Part shown: piece by piece, positions 20,870-31,674 of the stretch
Position numbering within the stretch: the stretch's first letter is position 1
How the letters are laid out: every line of letters begins with the position of its first letter
Source: Magnolia sinica
Lineage: Eukaryota > Streptophyta > Magnoliopsida > Magnoliales > Magnoliaceae
DNA: 64,000 nt
Direction: 5' to 3'
Assembly (NCBI RefSeq): GCF_029962835.1
Contig: NC_080578.1
Span: forward strand, 105,131,759-105,195,758
Notes under the pieces: model-generated
What the model was told of the DNA's origin: nothing
The model's database searches: none
What the model saw: only the letters and a program-made list of their open reading frames with translations
Made by a program: the position numbers and the translations under genes

Positions 20870-23747
20870 AAGTGAAGCGATGATGCCCTTGGTTCTGGAG
20901 GAAATTACGAGACGAGCCCTTAAGGACCGGATTTGGCCGGGCCAGGCTAGGCCCGAAGACCCAAAACTTAAGACGCCGGGCCCTCCGTAACGGTCCCGCT
21001 CGAAATTCCCTACTTCCCATTTAAATGGTCCAATGTATTCGTTGATCAAGTAGGCAACGCGTGCATATACATTGGACATTTTAAAGGAATGAAACAAACG
21101 GTCTAGATTCAAGATGGATGGGTTTCTTAATCAACGGTTGGAATGGAATCTTGAACCCAAGCCTAACTCAAAATGGATCAGCCCATGCATGCAAGCTACA
21201 AGCCCTACCATGATGAGTAGGGCTGGTAAGTTGAAGCCCAGCCCGATGCTGAGTTGAGCTACTTGGACTGGCAGGCCACCCACCCCAATACCACCCTGCC
21301 GTCGATGGGTGCTTGGATCTGACTATGTTGACACTGGGTTTGGTTTTGGTCACATGTGGTGTGTGCAACCTGCCAAAGTTAAGTGTGCAGCTTGATTCAA
21401 ACCCAACAACTTTGCCCCAAGCTCCATGATAAGCGGATATATCAAATGTGAGTATTTATGACTCGGATATGAGAAGATCGGCCACCTATTTAGATGATAA
21501 TGTGATATTCAAAGAATGGGGTTCTTTCTCTAATAATGAGTTGAATCCACATTTACATATCACGTAACTCAGCTAACATCATCCAAAGAGGATCCGTCCA
21601 AGATGATAATGCCCTATCCAAGTTTGAAAAATTGGCCGTCAACTTCAGCAATAACTTAGGTATTGGTTGTACCTACACTTGCATTTCCTCCTCCGGTGAG
21701 AGGTTCATTGGTGTCAAAAGCATTACAACCTCTTCAACATATATTGCACCGGTATAAATAATATAATAATCGATCACTAAATATTTATTGTGACCAAATA
21801 ATGTTTAGTTCCACTGAGCATGCCAAAAATTATTGACACTCAATTTGGTATTGGTCATGTGTGGTGTGTGCGGGTGTGCCAGAACCAATTGTGCAGCTTG
21901 ATTTAAACCAAACAACCTAACCCCAAGTGACACGATAGGCAAATACATTAAATATGAACGTATATGATCAAGATATGAGAAAATCGATCGTCTATTTAAC
22001 CACTCGTAATGGAATTATAAGATGATTAGGCAATATTTAGAGTATGAGGTTCATCCTCTTATGATGGGTTGTTTTTTGCATTCCGTACAAAAGGACTTTA
22101 ATATACTAGTACAATTAAACAAAAAAAAAAAATATGTGCAGTCGATCATATAGAGCAATTGCAAAAAGTCTTTCTGAAAGATTAACTCGTATTGAAAATG
22201 AAAATAGTTGAGTGGAAAAGCATAAATTTGAATTATAATTAAAGATTATCGTTACTGGATTATCGCTATTCCTAGGATAGAGCTAAGCTATAATAAGAAA
22301 AGATAAAAGATAACTTAATTGGCTTGTTCTATTAGTATAAGACGAATTGCTTATGTTGAATTTATTGTTATTGGCTGAATAAGTAGAAGTTAAGATAAGC
22401 TACTCATGGCATAAGTTGCTTATCCAAAATAACTTATGATCCAAACGCTCCTTTTAAAAGTTTCAAAAATAGCTTTTGGCAATTGCTCTTGACTACCCTC
22501 AATTATCATACATTGCAGCGTGAGATAATATGCTCCCATGGGTGTTGTCTAAACCAGCTTTGCCTCCACCACGAGATCCAACCTTCGTGAATGTATGGAC
22601 TGTGGAAAAGAAAAAAAGTACTGGTTATCCAATAATGAATCCCCATCAATTCTATTTTGGGGGGTTATTGGAATAAAAAGTTGAATTTCTCATACTCCTA
22701 CTACAATTTTTACCTTGAATTGGACGATGATTATTGTTTCATATCTTAGCATATCCTTTGCCATCCAAACAATAAAAAAGGGTCCAAGCATTCCCTTTGC
22801 ATGGACATCCCCACCCACAACCAAATTCTGAGCGCATCCGGGCCCACGCTAATGCTGTAACTCTCGAACTATAATTTATTTATTTATTTTGCTTAATGCT
22901 AGGATTTTGATGATTAAAAAACCTGTCATTCCTAGTTAGTCAGGTTTGCATAGGCAAGTAAATGAGATATGGTCATTCTGCTCTTGGGGCCTGGATGCCT
23001 TCCATTCTGACAACCACCTGTTGATGGATGGCTTTGATGGGGCCCATGTGGTATAGAGGTCCATGTATTGAAATTGATTTCTCTACCTCCTCCGATATGC
23101 CCATGGCGAAAATGCATTTGGGACCACCATAGGATGCCAACGACATCTTCTTTGAATTTCTGTACAATACCATCAAACATGTGATTTGGACATGAAATGT
23201 ACAGATTTCTACTCCTTTCACTAAATCAAACAACAGAAATGTATCTACCTTGAAATAAATGGTAGAGACAAATACTGATGTAGTTGGCATTACATCTATT
23301 TACTGCAATTTATATTCAATTCACGGCTATCAAATAGGGCCTTAGCAAAATATGAAAGAGGTATAAGGGTAATCAATCACCCAAGTCCATCTCTAGATAG
23401 ATAGGATTCTTTCAATGACCAACTCCTATACGAAGACTCGGATTTTGGGCCGGCAAGGAACTATTCAAAATGGCATTCCAAGGGAAATTCATTTCACTAG
23501 GACATGGTTCTGTAAATATGCAGCAACATACCATCCACCAAATGAGGAGAAACACTAAAACCTAGAGGAATGGGTTTTAGACTTTTTTACCTCCATCTGA
23601 ACATGACAATCACGGCCCCTAACCTACTGTTGTTCTCGTACATTAAAAAAGAGAAGCATGGTGGTTTTGACAATCAAATGTAGTGTGATTAGTCATATGA
23701 ATCACTTGGAAATGGAAAGCCTGTGAACCACGATTGCATCAAAATTA
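20870..23747. other. Intergenic stretch upstream of RPS3A
   Basis: No gene is recognised. A hAT-like end (TAGGGCTGGTAAGTTGAAGC) starts near 21219 without a clear partner. A decayed Harbinger-like MITE end lies around 22330-22455, with TAAGTTGCTTATCC and TGATCCAAACG words related to the 18525 element. A TGTGGTGTGTGCG-type passage near 21355 recurs near 21865. The rest looks like ordinary plant intergenic DNA. Confidence 0.5.
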
Positions 23748-23758
23748 TATTCCATAAA
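23748..23758. repeat. Left 11-bp flank repeat of the giant palindromic element
   Basis: TATTCCATAAA occurs here and again at 30602-30612, immediately outside the two inverted ends (two extra bases, GA, on the left). It looks like a target-site duplication of 9-11 bp, as made by Mutator-like elements. Confidence 0.65.
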
Positions 23759-23760
23759 GA

Positions 23761-23890
23761 GAAATTTATGACTATGGACCCCACCTTTTATCCATTCGAT
23801 ATTCGTGAAACAATACAAACTTAACATACGCACTTAGACCTCCTTGTACGGAGGACAAATTCCAGGACGAAAATACCCCTCCTTTTCACA
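23761..23890. repeat. Terminal inverted repeat, left copy
   Basis: About 130 bp from GAAATTTA to the CCTCCTTTTCACAG region. The same segment occurs inverted at the right end (about 30472-30601) and once more inside the element (28043-28170). Confidence 0.7.
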
Positions 23891-23946
23891 GAAACGGATT
23901 GGCTACTCCGCCTGCCACCCGCCAATGGCGGATCGTCGGTGGTCTA

Positions 23947-24420
23947 TGGGCCCCACCATGATGTATGCTTTTCATCTATGCCGTCTATATATTTTTTTTT
24001 TCCAGATCATTTTATGGTATGAGACAAAAAATGAGGTATATCCAAATCTTAAGTGTACCACATTAAAGGAAACGGTGTTGAATGAGCGTCAACCATTAGA
24101 AATCCTCCCCCATCTAAGTTGGGGCCCACTGTGATGTTTGTGAGAAATCCTCCCCGTCTAAGTTCATTCATAGGGTCACAAAGACCTAGATGAAGAGGAA
24201 AAACAAATTTCATAATGATCCAAAACTTATGCAACCCCTAAAAGGGTTTCAATGGTAGACGTTCAATTCCCCATTGCCTTTTACAGTGTGGTCCATTTGA
24301 TAGCTAGATCTGTCTTATTTTTCATCTCAAGACTTAATACGAGTTCGCCAAATAGATGGACGGTTTAGATATAACACATACCTCATAATGGGACCAACAA
24401 AAAGCGGTGGGGATTACAAC
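23947..24420. repeat. GGGCCCACC-family foldback copy in the left arm
   Basis: Starts GGGCCCCACCATGATGTATG and carries the family order (GATCATTTTATGGTATGAG, AAATGAGGTATATCC, AGTGTGGTCCATTTGA, ATGGGACC). Its mirror copy is at 29960-30425 in the right arm. Confidence 0.65.
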
Positions 24421-24479
24421 AGGGAAAAAAAAAAGCCAGTGAGTTAGGTTCAACCGGGTTGGGACCCGGTCGACCGGGC

Positions 24480-24510
24480 TAGTAGCTACGGATTATAACC
24501 GTAGCAATTT
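24480..24510. repeat. GCTACGG palindrome in the left arm
   Basis: GTAGCTACGG, ATTATAA and CCGTAGC form a palindrome of about 23 bp. Similar words occur in the right arm near 29879-29901 and repeatedly in the CACTA-like candidate at 59843-61971. Confidence 0.5.
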
Positions 24511-24821
24511 TTTCTCTTTTTATTTTTATTTTTTACATGGAGAACATTTTCCCCCTTACATTTTTCTATAATACATAATTATGTAAATATATATATAAGT
24601 ATATAAAATTATTTTTCTATCTTTTAATTCATTTCTTTGTTTATTTATTTAATAAGCATATCTCCTAAACTATAATGATTTACTTAACTTACCACATATG
24701 ATTTTGGGGTATGAGAAGCTAATTTAGCCAACCAACCTAGTTATTTTCTAAGATTCCATTGGGTCAATGGTGGAAAATCCATTTCATTCAGTTCGTGGTC
24801 AATTTCAATCACTTCGCGGTC

Positions 24822-24937
24822 AAATTGGAAATTCAGCGGGGCAAACATGAAACTGAGCGAGGCAAACATGAAATTCAACGGGGCAAACTAGAAATTCAGC
24901 GGGGCAAACATGAAATTGAGCAGGGCAAACATGAAAT
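24822..24937. repeat. 21-bp minisatellite, left arm segment 1
   Basis: Tandem units of AGCGGGGCAAACATGAAATT type, about five copies. Units alternate between an ATGAAATTGAG form and a TAGAAATTCAG form. The hAT MITE at 24938 is inserted at the end of this segment. Confidence 0.8.
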
Positions 24938-25611
24938 TAGGGCTGAAAGTTGGGCGGGTTGGTTTGGGTTGATGCTCAACCCTAACCCAACTCAAGGTTC
25001 CTACACCTAAACCTTGACCCAACCAAACCCAATCTTGGGTTGGAAATTCTCAACCCAAGCGCAACCCAAGGGGGCTCGACGAGTTGATTGGATTGGTCGG
25101 GTGTATACGTGCTAATATTTTTGTTATTACATTCGTTTATTATATTTCAATATAGGACTTATTTTTCATATCTATGATTTTATTAATTATATACGTGATT
25201 ATTCATCATAAAGAACATCATTTTTTTCTTTAAAAAAACAAGCTAAAATATAGGACTACTCCTTTAAAAAGTCATGTAGCATAGCACGCAATTTATTTGG
25301 GAGAGAGAAATCTGGCATATCTTGTTAGCTTGAGTCCTTAGAAATGATGTGGACAAATGAGACCCGACATCACTAGTGTACCTTCTACACAGACAATCCA
25401 CACTCAATTATAATTTATAAGTAACTAATATATTGATCGGGTTCGGGTCGGGCAACCTGAGACCTCAACCCAAGCCCAACCTAAGTTTTATCGAGTTGGT
25501 GTTTGTATAGCCCAAACTCAAGATCGGACCCGATATATCATGCTCGAGCCCAACCCAATGTCAGGTCAGTCACGGGTCGGTCGTGTTGAACCCTCCCAAC
25601 TTTCAGCCGTA
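24938..25611. mobile_element. Nested hAT MITE in the left arm
   Basis: Ends TAGGGCTGAAAGTTGGG and its inverted form ending CCCAACTTTCAGCCGTA. The 8-bp flanks CATGAAAT (24930-24937) and CATGAAAT (25612-25619) are identical, as expected for hAT, although the flanking minisatellite also contains this word. The 674-bp interior is rich in CCCAACCC/GGGTTGGG and has no coding sequence. The mirror copy is at 28768-29465. Confidence 0.78.
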
Positions 25612-26010
25612 CATGAAATTGAGCGGGGTAAACTAGAAATTGAGCGAGGCAAATATGAAATTGAGCGGGGCAAATTAGAAATTCAGCGTGGCAAACATGA
25701 AATTGAATGGGGCAAACTAGAAATTGAACGGGGCAAATGAGAAATTTAGCGGGGCAAACATGAAATTGAGCAGGGCAAACATGAAATTGAGCCGGGCAAA
25801 CTAGAAATTCAGCGGGACAAACTAGGAAATCAGCAGGCAAATATGAAATTGAGCGGGGGAAACTAAGAAATCAGCGGGGCAAACATGAAATTGAGCGAGG
25901 GAAACTAGAAAATTAGCGGGGCAAACTAGGAAATCAGCAGGGCAAACTAGAAAATCAACAGGGCAACACATGAAATTAAGCAAGACAAACATGAAATTCA
26001 ATGGGGCAAA
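25612..26010. repeat. 21-bp minisatellite, left arm segment 2
   Basis: About 19 units of the AGCGGGGCAAAC-(ATGAAATTG or TAGAAATTC) repeat, decaying toward the right end. Because 21 is a multiple of three, both strands show open frames with 7-residue repeats such as EIERGKL and CPAQFHV; these are by-products of the repeat. Confidence 0.82.
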
Positions 26011-26089
26011 CTTAATAGATAATTTCATGGCTTAAGTCGATAAATTTAAACGTATCCAATGTTCAAATGGACCACACCAAATGAAATTT

Positions 26090-26565
26090 TGAATTGAACT
26101 TCTAGTGTTGATCATTTCTTAGGGGCCACAGAAGTTTTGGATCATGCTTATAATTGTGTTTTCTATTAATCCATGTTTGTATGATCTTATGAATAGGTTT
26201 GATAACAAACAAACATCACTGTTAGGCCCACTATGGTTTCAACGGTGGAAATGATTATGCCCACTGTTTCCCTTGGTATGATCCACTTGATCTTTTGATA
26301 TGCTTCAATTTGGGGCTAAACCACTAAAATTAGATGGAAAAACGAATGGGCGGCGTGGATATACTACATACATTCATTGTGGGCCCAACTAAGTTTACTT
26401 AGTACAATGGGAGCGTACTGACTAATTCAGTACGTAATCCGATTACGCTTGCTACGCCCCACAATGATGTTTTATTTGTAATACACCATGTTCAATACCC
26501 CTCCGTTTTCATTGGAATATGTATACACCAAAACCTCATATGTGGGAGAGAACCTAGACATTGAG
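26090..26565. repeat. Partial foldback copy in the spacer
   Basis: 26105-26420 shows family words (GGATCATGCTTATAATTGTG, CATCACTGTTAGGCCCACT, GATCCACTTGATC, TGTGGGCCC). After 26420 the sequence is not recognised. A piece of the same text (GATCCACTTAATCTTTTGAT) recurs at 27043-27110, so this region was partly duplicated around the next minisatellite block. Confidence 0.5.
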
Positions 26566-27042
26566 TGGGACAAACATGAAATTAAACGGGGCAAATATGA
26601 AATTCAATGGGGGAAACATTAAATTCAGCGGGAAAAACATGAAATTCAGCGGGGAACACAAGAAATTGATCGGGGCAAACTTGATTTTCAGCAAGGGAAA
26701 CATGAAATTCAGTAGGGCAAATCATGAAATTCAACGGGGCAAAAATGGAATTGAGTGGGGCAAATTGAAAATTGAGCGGGGCAAACATGAAATTTAGCGG
26801 GGCAAACTAGGAATTCAGCAGGGCAAACTAAAAAATCAGCAGGGCAAACATGAAATTTAGTGGGGCAAACTAGACAATCAACGGGGCAAACATAAAATTG
26901 AGTGGGGCAAGCTAGAAAATCAACGAGGCAAACTAGAAAATCAGCTGGGCAAACATGAAATTGAGCAGGGGAAACATGAAATCAACGGGGCAAACTAGAA
27001 AATCAGCGAGGTAAACTAGAAAATCAGCAGGGCAAACTAGAA
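26566..27042. repeat. 21-bp minisatellite in the spacer
   Basis: More than 20 degenerate units of the GGGGCAAACATGAAATT type in the same orientation as those of the left arm. It has no mirror block inside the spacer, so the spacer itself is not palindromic. Confidence 0.8.
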
Positions 27043-27115
27043 AATCATTATGCTCACTGCTTCCCGTGGTATGATCCACTTAATCTTTTGATATGCGTCA
27101 ATTTGGGGCTCAACC

Positions 27116-27118
<3 letters not shown>

Positions 27119-27170
<52 letters not shown>
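27119..27170. repeat. (TA)26 microsatellite
   Basis: Fifty-two bases of perfect TA repeat near the centre of the palindromic element, followed by short CA/TG-rich steps to 27215. Long TA tracts at palindrome centres can extrude as cruciforms; here that is speculation. Confidence 0.9.
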
Positions 27171-27173
<3 letters not shown>

Positions 27174-27215
27174 GTGCGCATGCACATGTGTTGTGTGTAT
27201 ATATACGTGTGTGTG

Positions 27216-27762
27216 GGAAAAGGTTCTATATGGTCGAGCTCATGTGAACTCCCCATGAGGTCGAGCTGTGTGGGCGCTATCATGAAGTATGTCAAACATC
27301 TACCCCATTAGTCAGATGCACCATTCCATGGTGGGCCTAGAGTTTAAAAATCAAGTTAATCCGTGACTTTTGTAGGCCACACCACGTACAAAACTTGAGA
27401 GGGGTTACCTTACATTAAAACATTCATAATTATTTTTTGGGCCCACCAAGATGTGTTTCACAAATCCAGCCCATCCATAATGTGTGTCCCACTTGGATGA
27501 GGGGTCAGACCAAGTTTCAGACACATCCAAATTTCAGGTGGGCCCCACTAAGTAATTTTATATGTTTTAGGCATGTCTTCACATGATTTTAGATGGTATG
27601 ACCCACTTGAGTTTCGTACACGGCTGATTTTTCTATTATCCCATAATTTAAAGGGGACCCATCAAATTCACGGTGTTGATGTTCGACATACATCATGTTG
27701 GGGCCCACATAGCTCAACCTCATGGGGAGTTCCCATGAGCTCGACCGTATAGAACCTTTTCC
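27216..27762. mobile_element. MITE with about 52-bp inverted ends in the spacer
   Basis: The left end GGAAAAGGTTCTATATGGTC and the reversed right end GGAAAAGGTTCTATACGGTC agree for roughly 52 bp with about three mismatches and one gap. The interior has foldback-like words (GGGCCCACCAAGATGTG, CATGTTGGGGCCCAC) and no gene. No clear target duplication was found, so the superfamily is open. Confidence 0.7.
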
Positions 27763-28042
27763 TCTACTACCCTTGGCCAGTACAAAATAAAAATGAAACT
27801 ACATACATTCAATGTGGGCCCAACTGAGTTTAAAATATACTTGTGTTGCGTGCTTTCTTCACTGGACCGACCATTTTCAGAAGAAGACAAAATGCTGATA
27901 AGGGGGCCCAAAAAAAGGGTTTTTTGGGTCTTTCTACCGGAAACGCAGTGAGGAAAGGGGGTGAAAGCAACGACAGTGAAAGCAGCAGTGGAAAGGGAGA
28001 GGAAAAGCAAACAGTGGAAATGGGAGAGGAAAAGCCACGGCC

Positions 28043-28170
28043 GTGAAAAGGAGGGGTATTTTCATCATGGAATTTGGTGTCCGTACGAGGAGGTCTAAGT
28101 GCGTATGTTAAGTTTTTATTGCTTTAAAAAAATCGCTGGATAAAAGGTGGGGTCCACAGTCGTAAATTTC
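28043..28170. repeat. Third, internal copy of the terminal inverted repeat
   Basis: From GTGAAAAGGAGGGGTATTTT to GTCGTAAATTTC this matches the right-terminal TIR (about 30472-30601) in the same orientation, with several changes. It directly abuts the inner edge of the right arm. It could be the original right end of an element spanning 23761-28170. Confidence 0.65.
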
Positions 28171-28235
28171 ATTTGGTGTGGTCCATTTGAACATTGGATA
28201 CGTTTAGATTTATCAGCTCAAGTCATGAAATTATC

Positions 28236-28767
28236 TGTTAAGTTTGCCCAGCTGAATTTCATATTTGCCCCACTGATTTCCTAGTTTGCCCTGTTGATTT
28301 TCTAGTTTTCCCCGCTCAATTTCATGTTTACCCCGCTGATTTTCTAGTTTGCCTCGCTGATTTTCTAGTTTCCCCCGCTCAATTTCATGTTTGCTCCGCT
28401 GATTTTATAGTTTGCCCCGCTGATTTTCTAGTTTTCCCTGCTCAATTTCATGTTTACTCTGCTCAATTTCATATTTGCCCTGCTGAATTTCTAGTTTGCA
28501 TCGCTCAATTTCATGTTTGCCCCGCTCAATTTCTAGTTTGCCTCGCTCAATTTCATGTTTGCCCCGCTAAATTTCTAGTTTGTCCCGCTCAATTTCTAGT
28601 TTGCCCCACTCAATTTCATGTTTAGCCCGCTCAATTTCTCATTTGCCCCGCTCAATTTCTAGTTTGCCCCATTCAATTTCATGTTTGTCACGCTGAATTT
28701 ATAATTTGCCCATCTCAATTTCATATTTGCCCCACTGAATTTCTAGTTTACCTCACTCAATTTCATA
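28236..28767. repeat. 21-bp minisatellite, right arm segment 2 (mirror)
   Basis: The same 21-bp repeat in reverse orientation (GCTCAATTTCATGTTTGCCC), about 25 units. It mirrors the block at 25612-26010 but has a different unit number. Confidence 0.82.
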
Positions 28768-29465
28768 TACGGCTGAAAGTTGGGCGAGTTCAACCCGACT
28801 GACCCGTGACCGACCCGACATTGGGTTGGGCTCGGGCAGGATATATCGGGTCCGATCTCAAGCTTGGGCTATACAAACACCAACCCGATAAAACTTAGGT
28901 TGGGCTTGGGTTAAGGTCTCAGGTTGCCCGACCCAACCCGAACCCGATCAATATATTAGTTACTTATAAATTATAATTGAGTGTGGATTGTTTGTGTATA
29001 AGGTACACTAGTGATGTTGGGTCTCATTTGTCCACGTCATTTCCAAGGACTCAAGCTAACAAGATATGCAGGATTTCTCTCTCCCAAATAGATTGGGTGC
29101 TATGCTACATGACTTTTTAAAGGAGTAGTCCTATATTTTAGCTTGTTTTTTTAAAGAAAAAAAATGAAGTTCTTTATGATGAATAATCACGTATATAATT
29201 AATAAAATCATAGATACGAAAAATAAGTCCTATATTGAAAAATAAGTCCTATATTGAAATATAATAAACTAATGTAATAAAAAAATATTAGCACGTATAC
29301 ACCCGACCAATCCAATCAACCCATCGAGCCTTCTTAGGTTGAGCTTGGGTTGAGAATTTCAAACCCAAGATTAGGTTGGGTTGGGTCAAGGTTTAGGTAT
29401 AGGAACCTTGGGTTGGGTTAGGGTTGAGCACCAACTCGAATCAACCTGCCTGACTTTTAGCCCTA
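28768..29465. mobile_element. Nested hAT MITE in the right arm (mirror copy)
   Basis: Begins TACGGCTGAAAGTTGGG and ends CTTTTAGCCCTA. Flanks are ATTTCATA (28760-28767) and ATTTCATG (29466-29473), the reverse complement of the left-arm flank with one mismatch. Interior sequence is collinear, inverted, with 24938-25611 and carries a small local duplication near 29225-29265. The shared insertion point shows that the two arms descend from one sequence. Confidence 0.78.
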
Positions 29466-29545
29466 ATTTCATGTTTGCCTTGCTCAATTTCATGTTTGTC
29501 ACGCTCAATTTCATGTTTGCCCCATTGAATTTCCAGTTTGACCGC
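29466..29545. repeat. 21-bp minisatellite, right arm segment 1 (mirror)
   Basis: About four units of the inverted repeat, mirroring 24822-24937. Confidence 0.75.
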
Positions 29546-29959
29546 GAAGTGATTGAAATTGACCACAAACTGAATGAAATGGATTTTCGACCATCGACCT
29601 GATGGAATCTTGAAAAATAACTAGGTTGGTTGGCTAAATTAGCTTCTCCTACCCCAAAATCATATGTGGTAAGTTAAGTAAATCATTCTAGTTTAGGAGA
29701 TATGCTTATTAAATAAATAGACAAAGGAATGAATTAAAAGATAGAAAAATATTTTTATATACTTATATATACATATTTACATAATTATTTATTATAGAAA
29801 AATGTAAAGGGGAAAATTTTCTCCATGTAAAAAATAAAAATAAAAAAAGAGAAAAGAGTGCATATCACTACAGTTATGGCTACGGTTATAATCCGTAGCC
29901 ATAGGCCAAGCTCTGACCCCAGCTTACTGGCTTCTTCTTCTTTTCTTGTTGTAATCCCC

Positions 29960-30425
29960 ACCGATTTTTGTGGGTCCCATTATGAGGTATGTGTTATATC
30001 CAAACCGTCCATCTATTTTACGAACTCATATTAAGGCTTGAGATGAAAAATTAGATAGATCTAGCTATCAAGTGGACCACACTGTAAAACGCAGTGGGGA
30101 GTTGAACGTCTACCATTGAAACCCTTTTAGGGGTTACAGAAGTTTTGGATCATTATGAAATTTGTTTTTCCTCTTCATCCAGGTCTTTGTGACCCTATGA
30201 ATGAACTTAGACAGGGAGGATTTCTCACAAACATCACAGTGGGCCCTGACTTAGATGGGGAGGATTTCTAATGGTTGACGCTCATTCAACACTGTTTCCT
30301 GTAATGTGGTACACTTAAGATTTAGATATACCTCATTTTTTGTCTCATACCATAAAATGATCCGGAAAAATATATGGATGGCATGGATGAAAAGCATACA
30401 TCATGGTGGGGCCCACAGACCACCG
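29960..30425. repeat. GGGCCCACC-family foldback copy in the right arm
   Basis: Inverted counterpart of 23947-24420, ending CATCATGGTGGGGCCCAC. Differences from the left copy are scattered substitutions. Confidence 0.65.
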
Positions 30426-30471
30426 ACGATCCGCCATTGGCAGGTGGCAGGCGGAGTAGCCAATCCGTTTC

Positions 30472-30601
30472 TGTGAAAAGGAGGGGTATTTTCGTCCTGG
30501 AATTTTTCGTCCGTACGAGGAGGTCTAAGTGCGTGTGTTAAGTTTGTATTGCTTCACGAATATCCAATGGATAAAAGGTGGGGTCCACAGTCGTAAATTT
30601 C
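30472..30601. repeat. Terminal inverted repeat, right copy
   Basis: Reverse complement of 23761-23890 and in the same orientation as 28043-28170. Ends GTCGTAAATTTC at 30601, next to the 11-bp flank repeat at 30602-30612. Confidence 0.7.
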
Positions 30602-30710
30602 TATTCCATAAACTGGCTTACATGGCTCATGGCACTATCCTTTTGCTTCTCCTTCATTATATCCCTTCTGTTTTTGTAGGTTTTGTAGACTAGGTCCTAA
30701 ATAATTTTTA

Positions 30711-30967
30711 GGGGCCCATTTGGACGCACTTCCACAATAGGAATTTCTGCTTTTTTTGCTTTTTTTAGGTTGACTCAGCAAAAACCAATATGCATTTTAG
30801 CTGATTGGATTTTGTCGACTGTTGCCTTTTAGAGCCTATTTTGTTGAGCAGGTGATGAGAACAAGGGTTTGCAAAGCAAATTCATATGCACAACATCAAC
30901 TCTTGTTTGGATAAAAATGGCAGTTAGGCTTCAAACACCCCTTTGGAGGGTGCATCCAAACAGGTCC
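30711..30967. mobile_element. PIF/Harbinger-like MITE downstream of EMC2
   Basis: Ends GGGGCCCATTTGGACGCAC and (reversed) GGACCTGTTTGGATGCACC bound 257 bp. Flanked by TTA on both sides (30708-30710 and 30968-30970), the 3-bp duplication of this superfamily. No coding sequence. Confidence 0.72.
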
Positions 30968-31674
30968 TTACACTCTTGCCATTACTGCATTCTGATCAGT
31001 ATCAACCCCTGGAATCTTTTATGAATCATCAGTCACACAAAAGCAAGACTCAAATATTCCATCCCATCTGGTAACCTGCATTGACCAATTGGCTGTAGGA
31101 ACTGCGCTTGTACCCAAAACACACAAACACACGCATATGCACACACAATGGTCAGTTATCACACCTGCCAATTTGGAGGTCCTGAGGATTTCAAATGCTC
31201 GGTATGAGAAAGCAAAACCAAATCAAAGATCCATTAAAACGTTCAATAAGAGAAAGCAAATCCCAAAATCAAAGGTCTACATTCAATGGGCAAAAGTTCA
31301 ACTAGGGGTTGGGATTGCCCAGCCAAAGTGATGTTTGAGGAAGAGCCATCTGAGGAGGGTTCCCCTCGGATGGACAGTCTGGGTCTCATAGTGTCTTCCA
31401 TGTGCAACAATTTCGTGTCAGGTAACCAAGGATGAAAAGTTGCCAACTCCGAATACTCACAATTCATGCCAATAATTCAGGTAAAACCTAATTCAATATT
31501 TTTTGGTTCTTGAGAAATGCTTTGGGGAACAAAAAGCCATACCCGGATTATAGAGAGAAACCCACCAAAACTGTCAAGATTTAGCAGTGGCCTCAGCACC
31601 AAACAAAAATTCTTCTAATTTTTCTTGAAAAAAAAAATAGGTAACCAGATGATGAATAACATGAAAAAGGAGAA
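30968..31674. other. 3' flank and 3' UTR of EMC2
   Basis: No separate gene. The part nearest 31674 is presumably 3' UTR; no AATAAA at a convincing distance was chosen. Open frames at 31089-31467 have no domain. Confidence 0.45.

Larger units (their letters stand above)
23759..30601. mobile_element. Giant inverted-repeat (Mutator-like or foldback) composite element
   Basis: The two ends are inverted copies: GAAATTTATGACTATGGACC from 23761 and GAAATTTACGACTGTGGACC reading inward from 30601. The reverse-complement match continues through about 2.3-2.4 kb: left arm 23761 to about 26089, right arm about 28164-30601. Both arms hold, in mirrored order, the TIR, a half-copy of the GGGCCCACC foldback family, a GCTACGG palindrome, an AT-rich segment, 21-bp minisatellite arrays and a nested hAT MITE. 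The 2.1-kb spacer has more minisatellite, a (TA)26 tract, a MITE and a third copy of the TIR. Flanking TATTCCATAAA suggests a target duplication. No transposase is visible. Mutator-like is proposed from flank length and long TIRs only. Confidence 0.7.

Noticed and set aside
22970-23290. Possible foldback element upstream of the giant palindrome
   Set aside because: Contains GGGGCCCATGTGG and GGACCACCATAGG words, but no inverted halves or ends could be paired.
25538-26797. Open frames with 7-residue repeats on both strands (EIERGKL-type and CPAQFHV-type)
   Set aside because: They follow automatically from a 21-bp DNA repeat, exist on both strands, and show no start context or conservation. 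Treated as minisatellite only.
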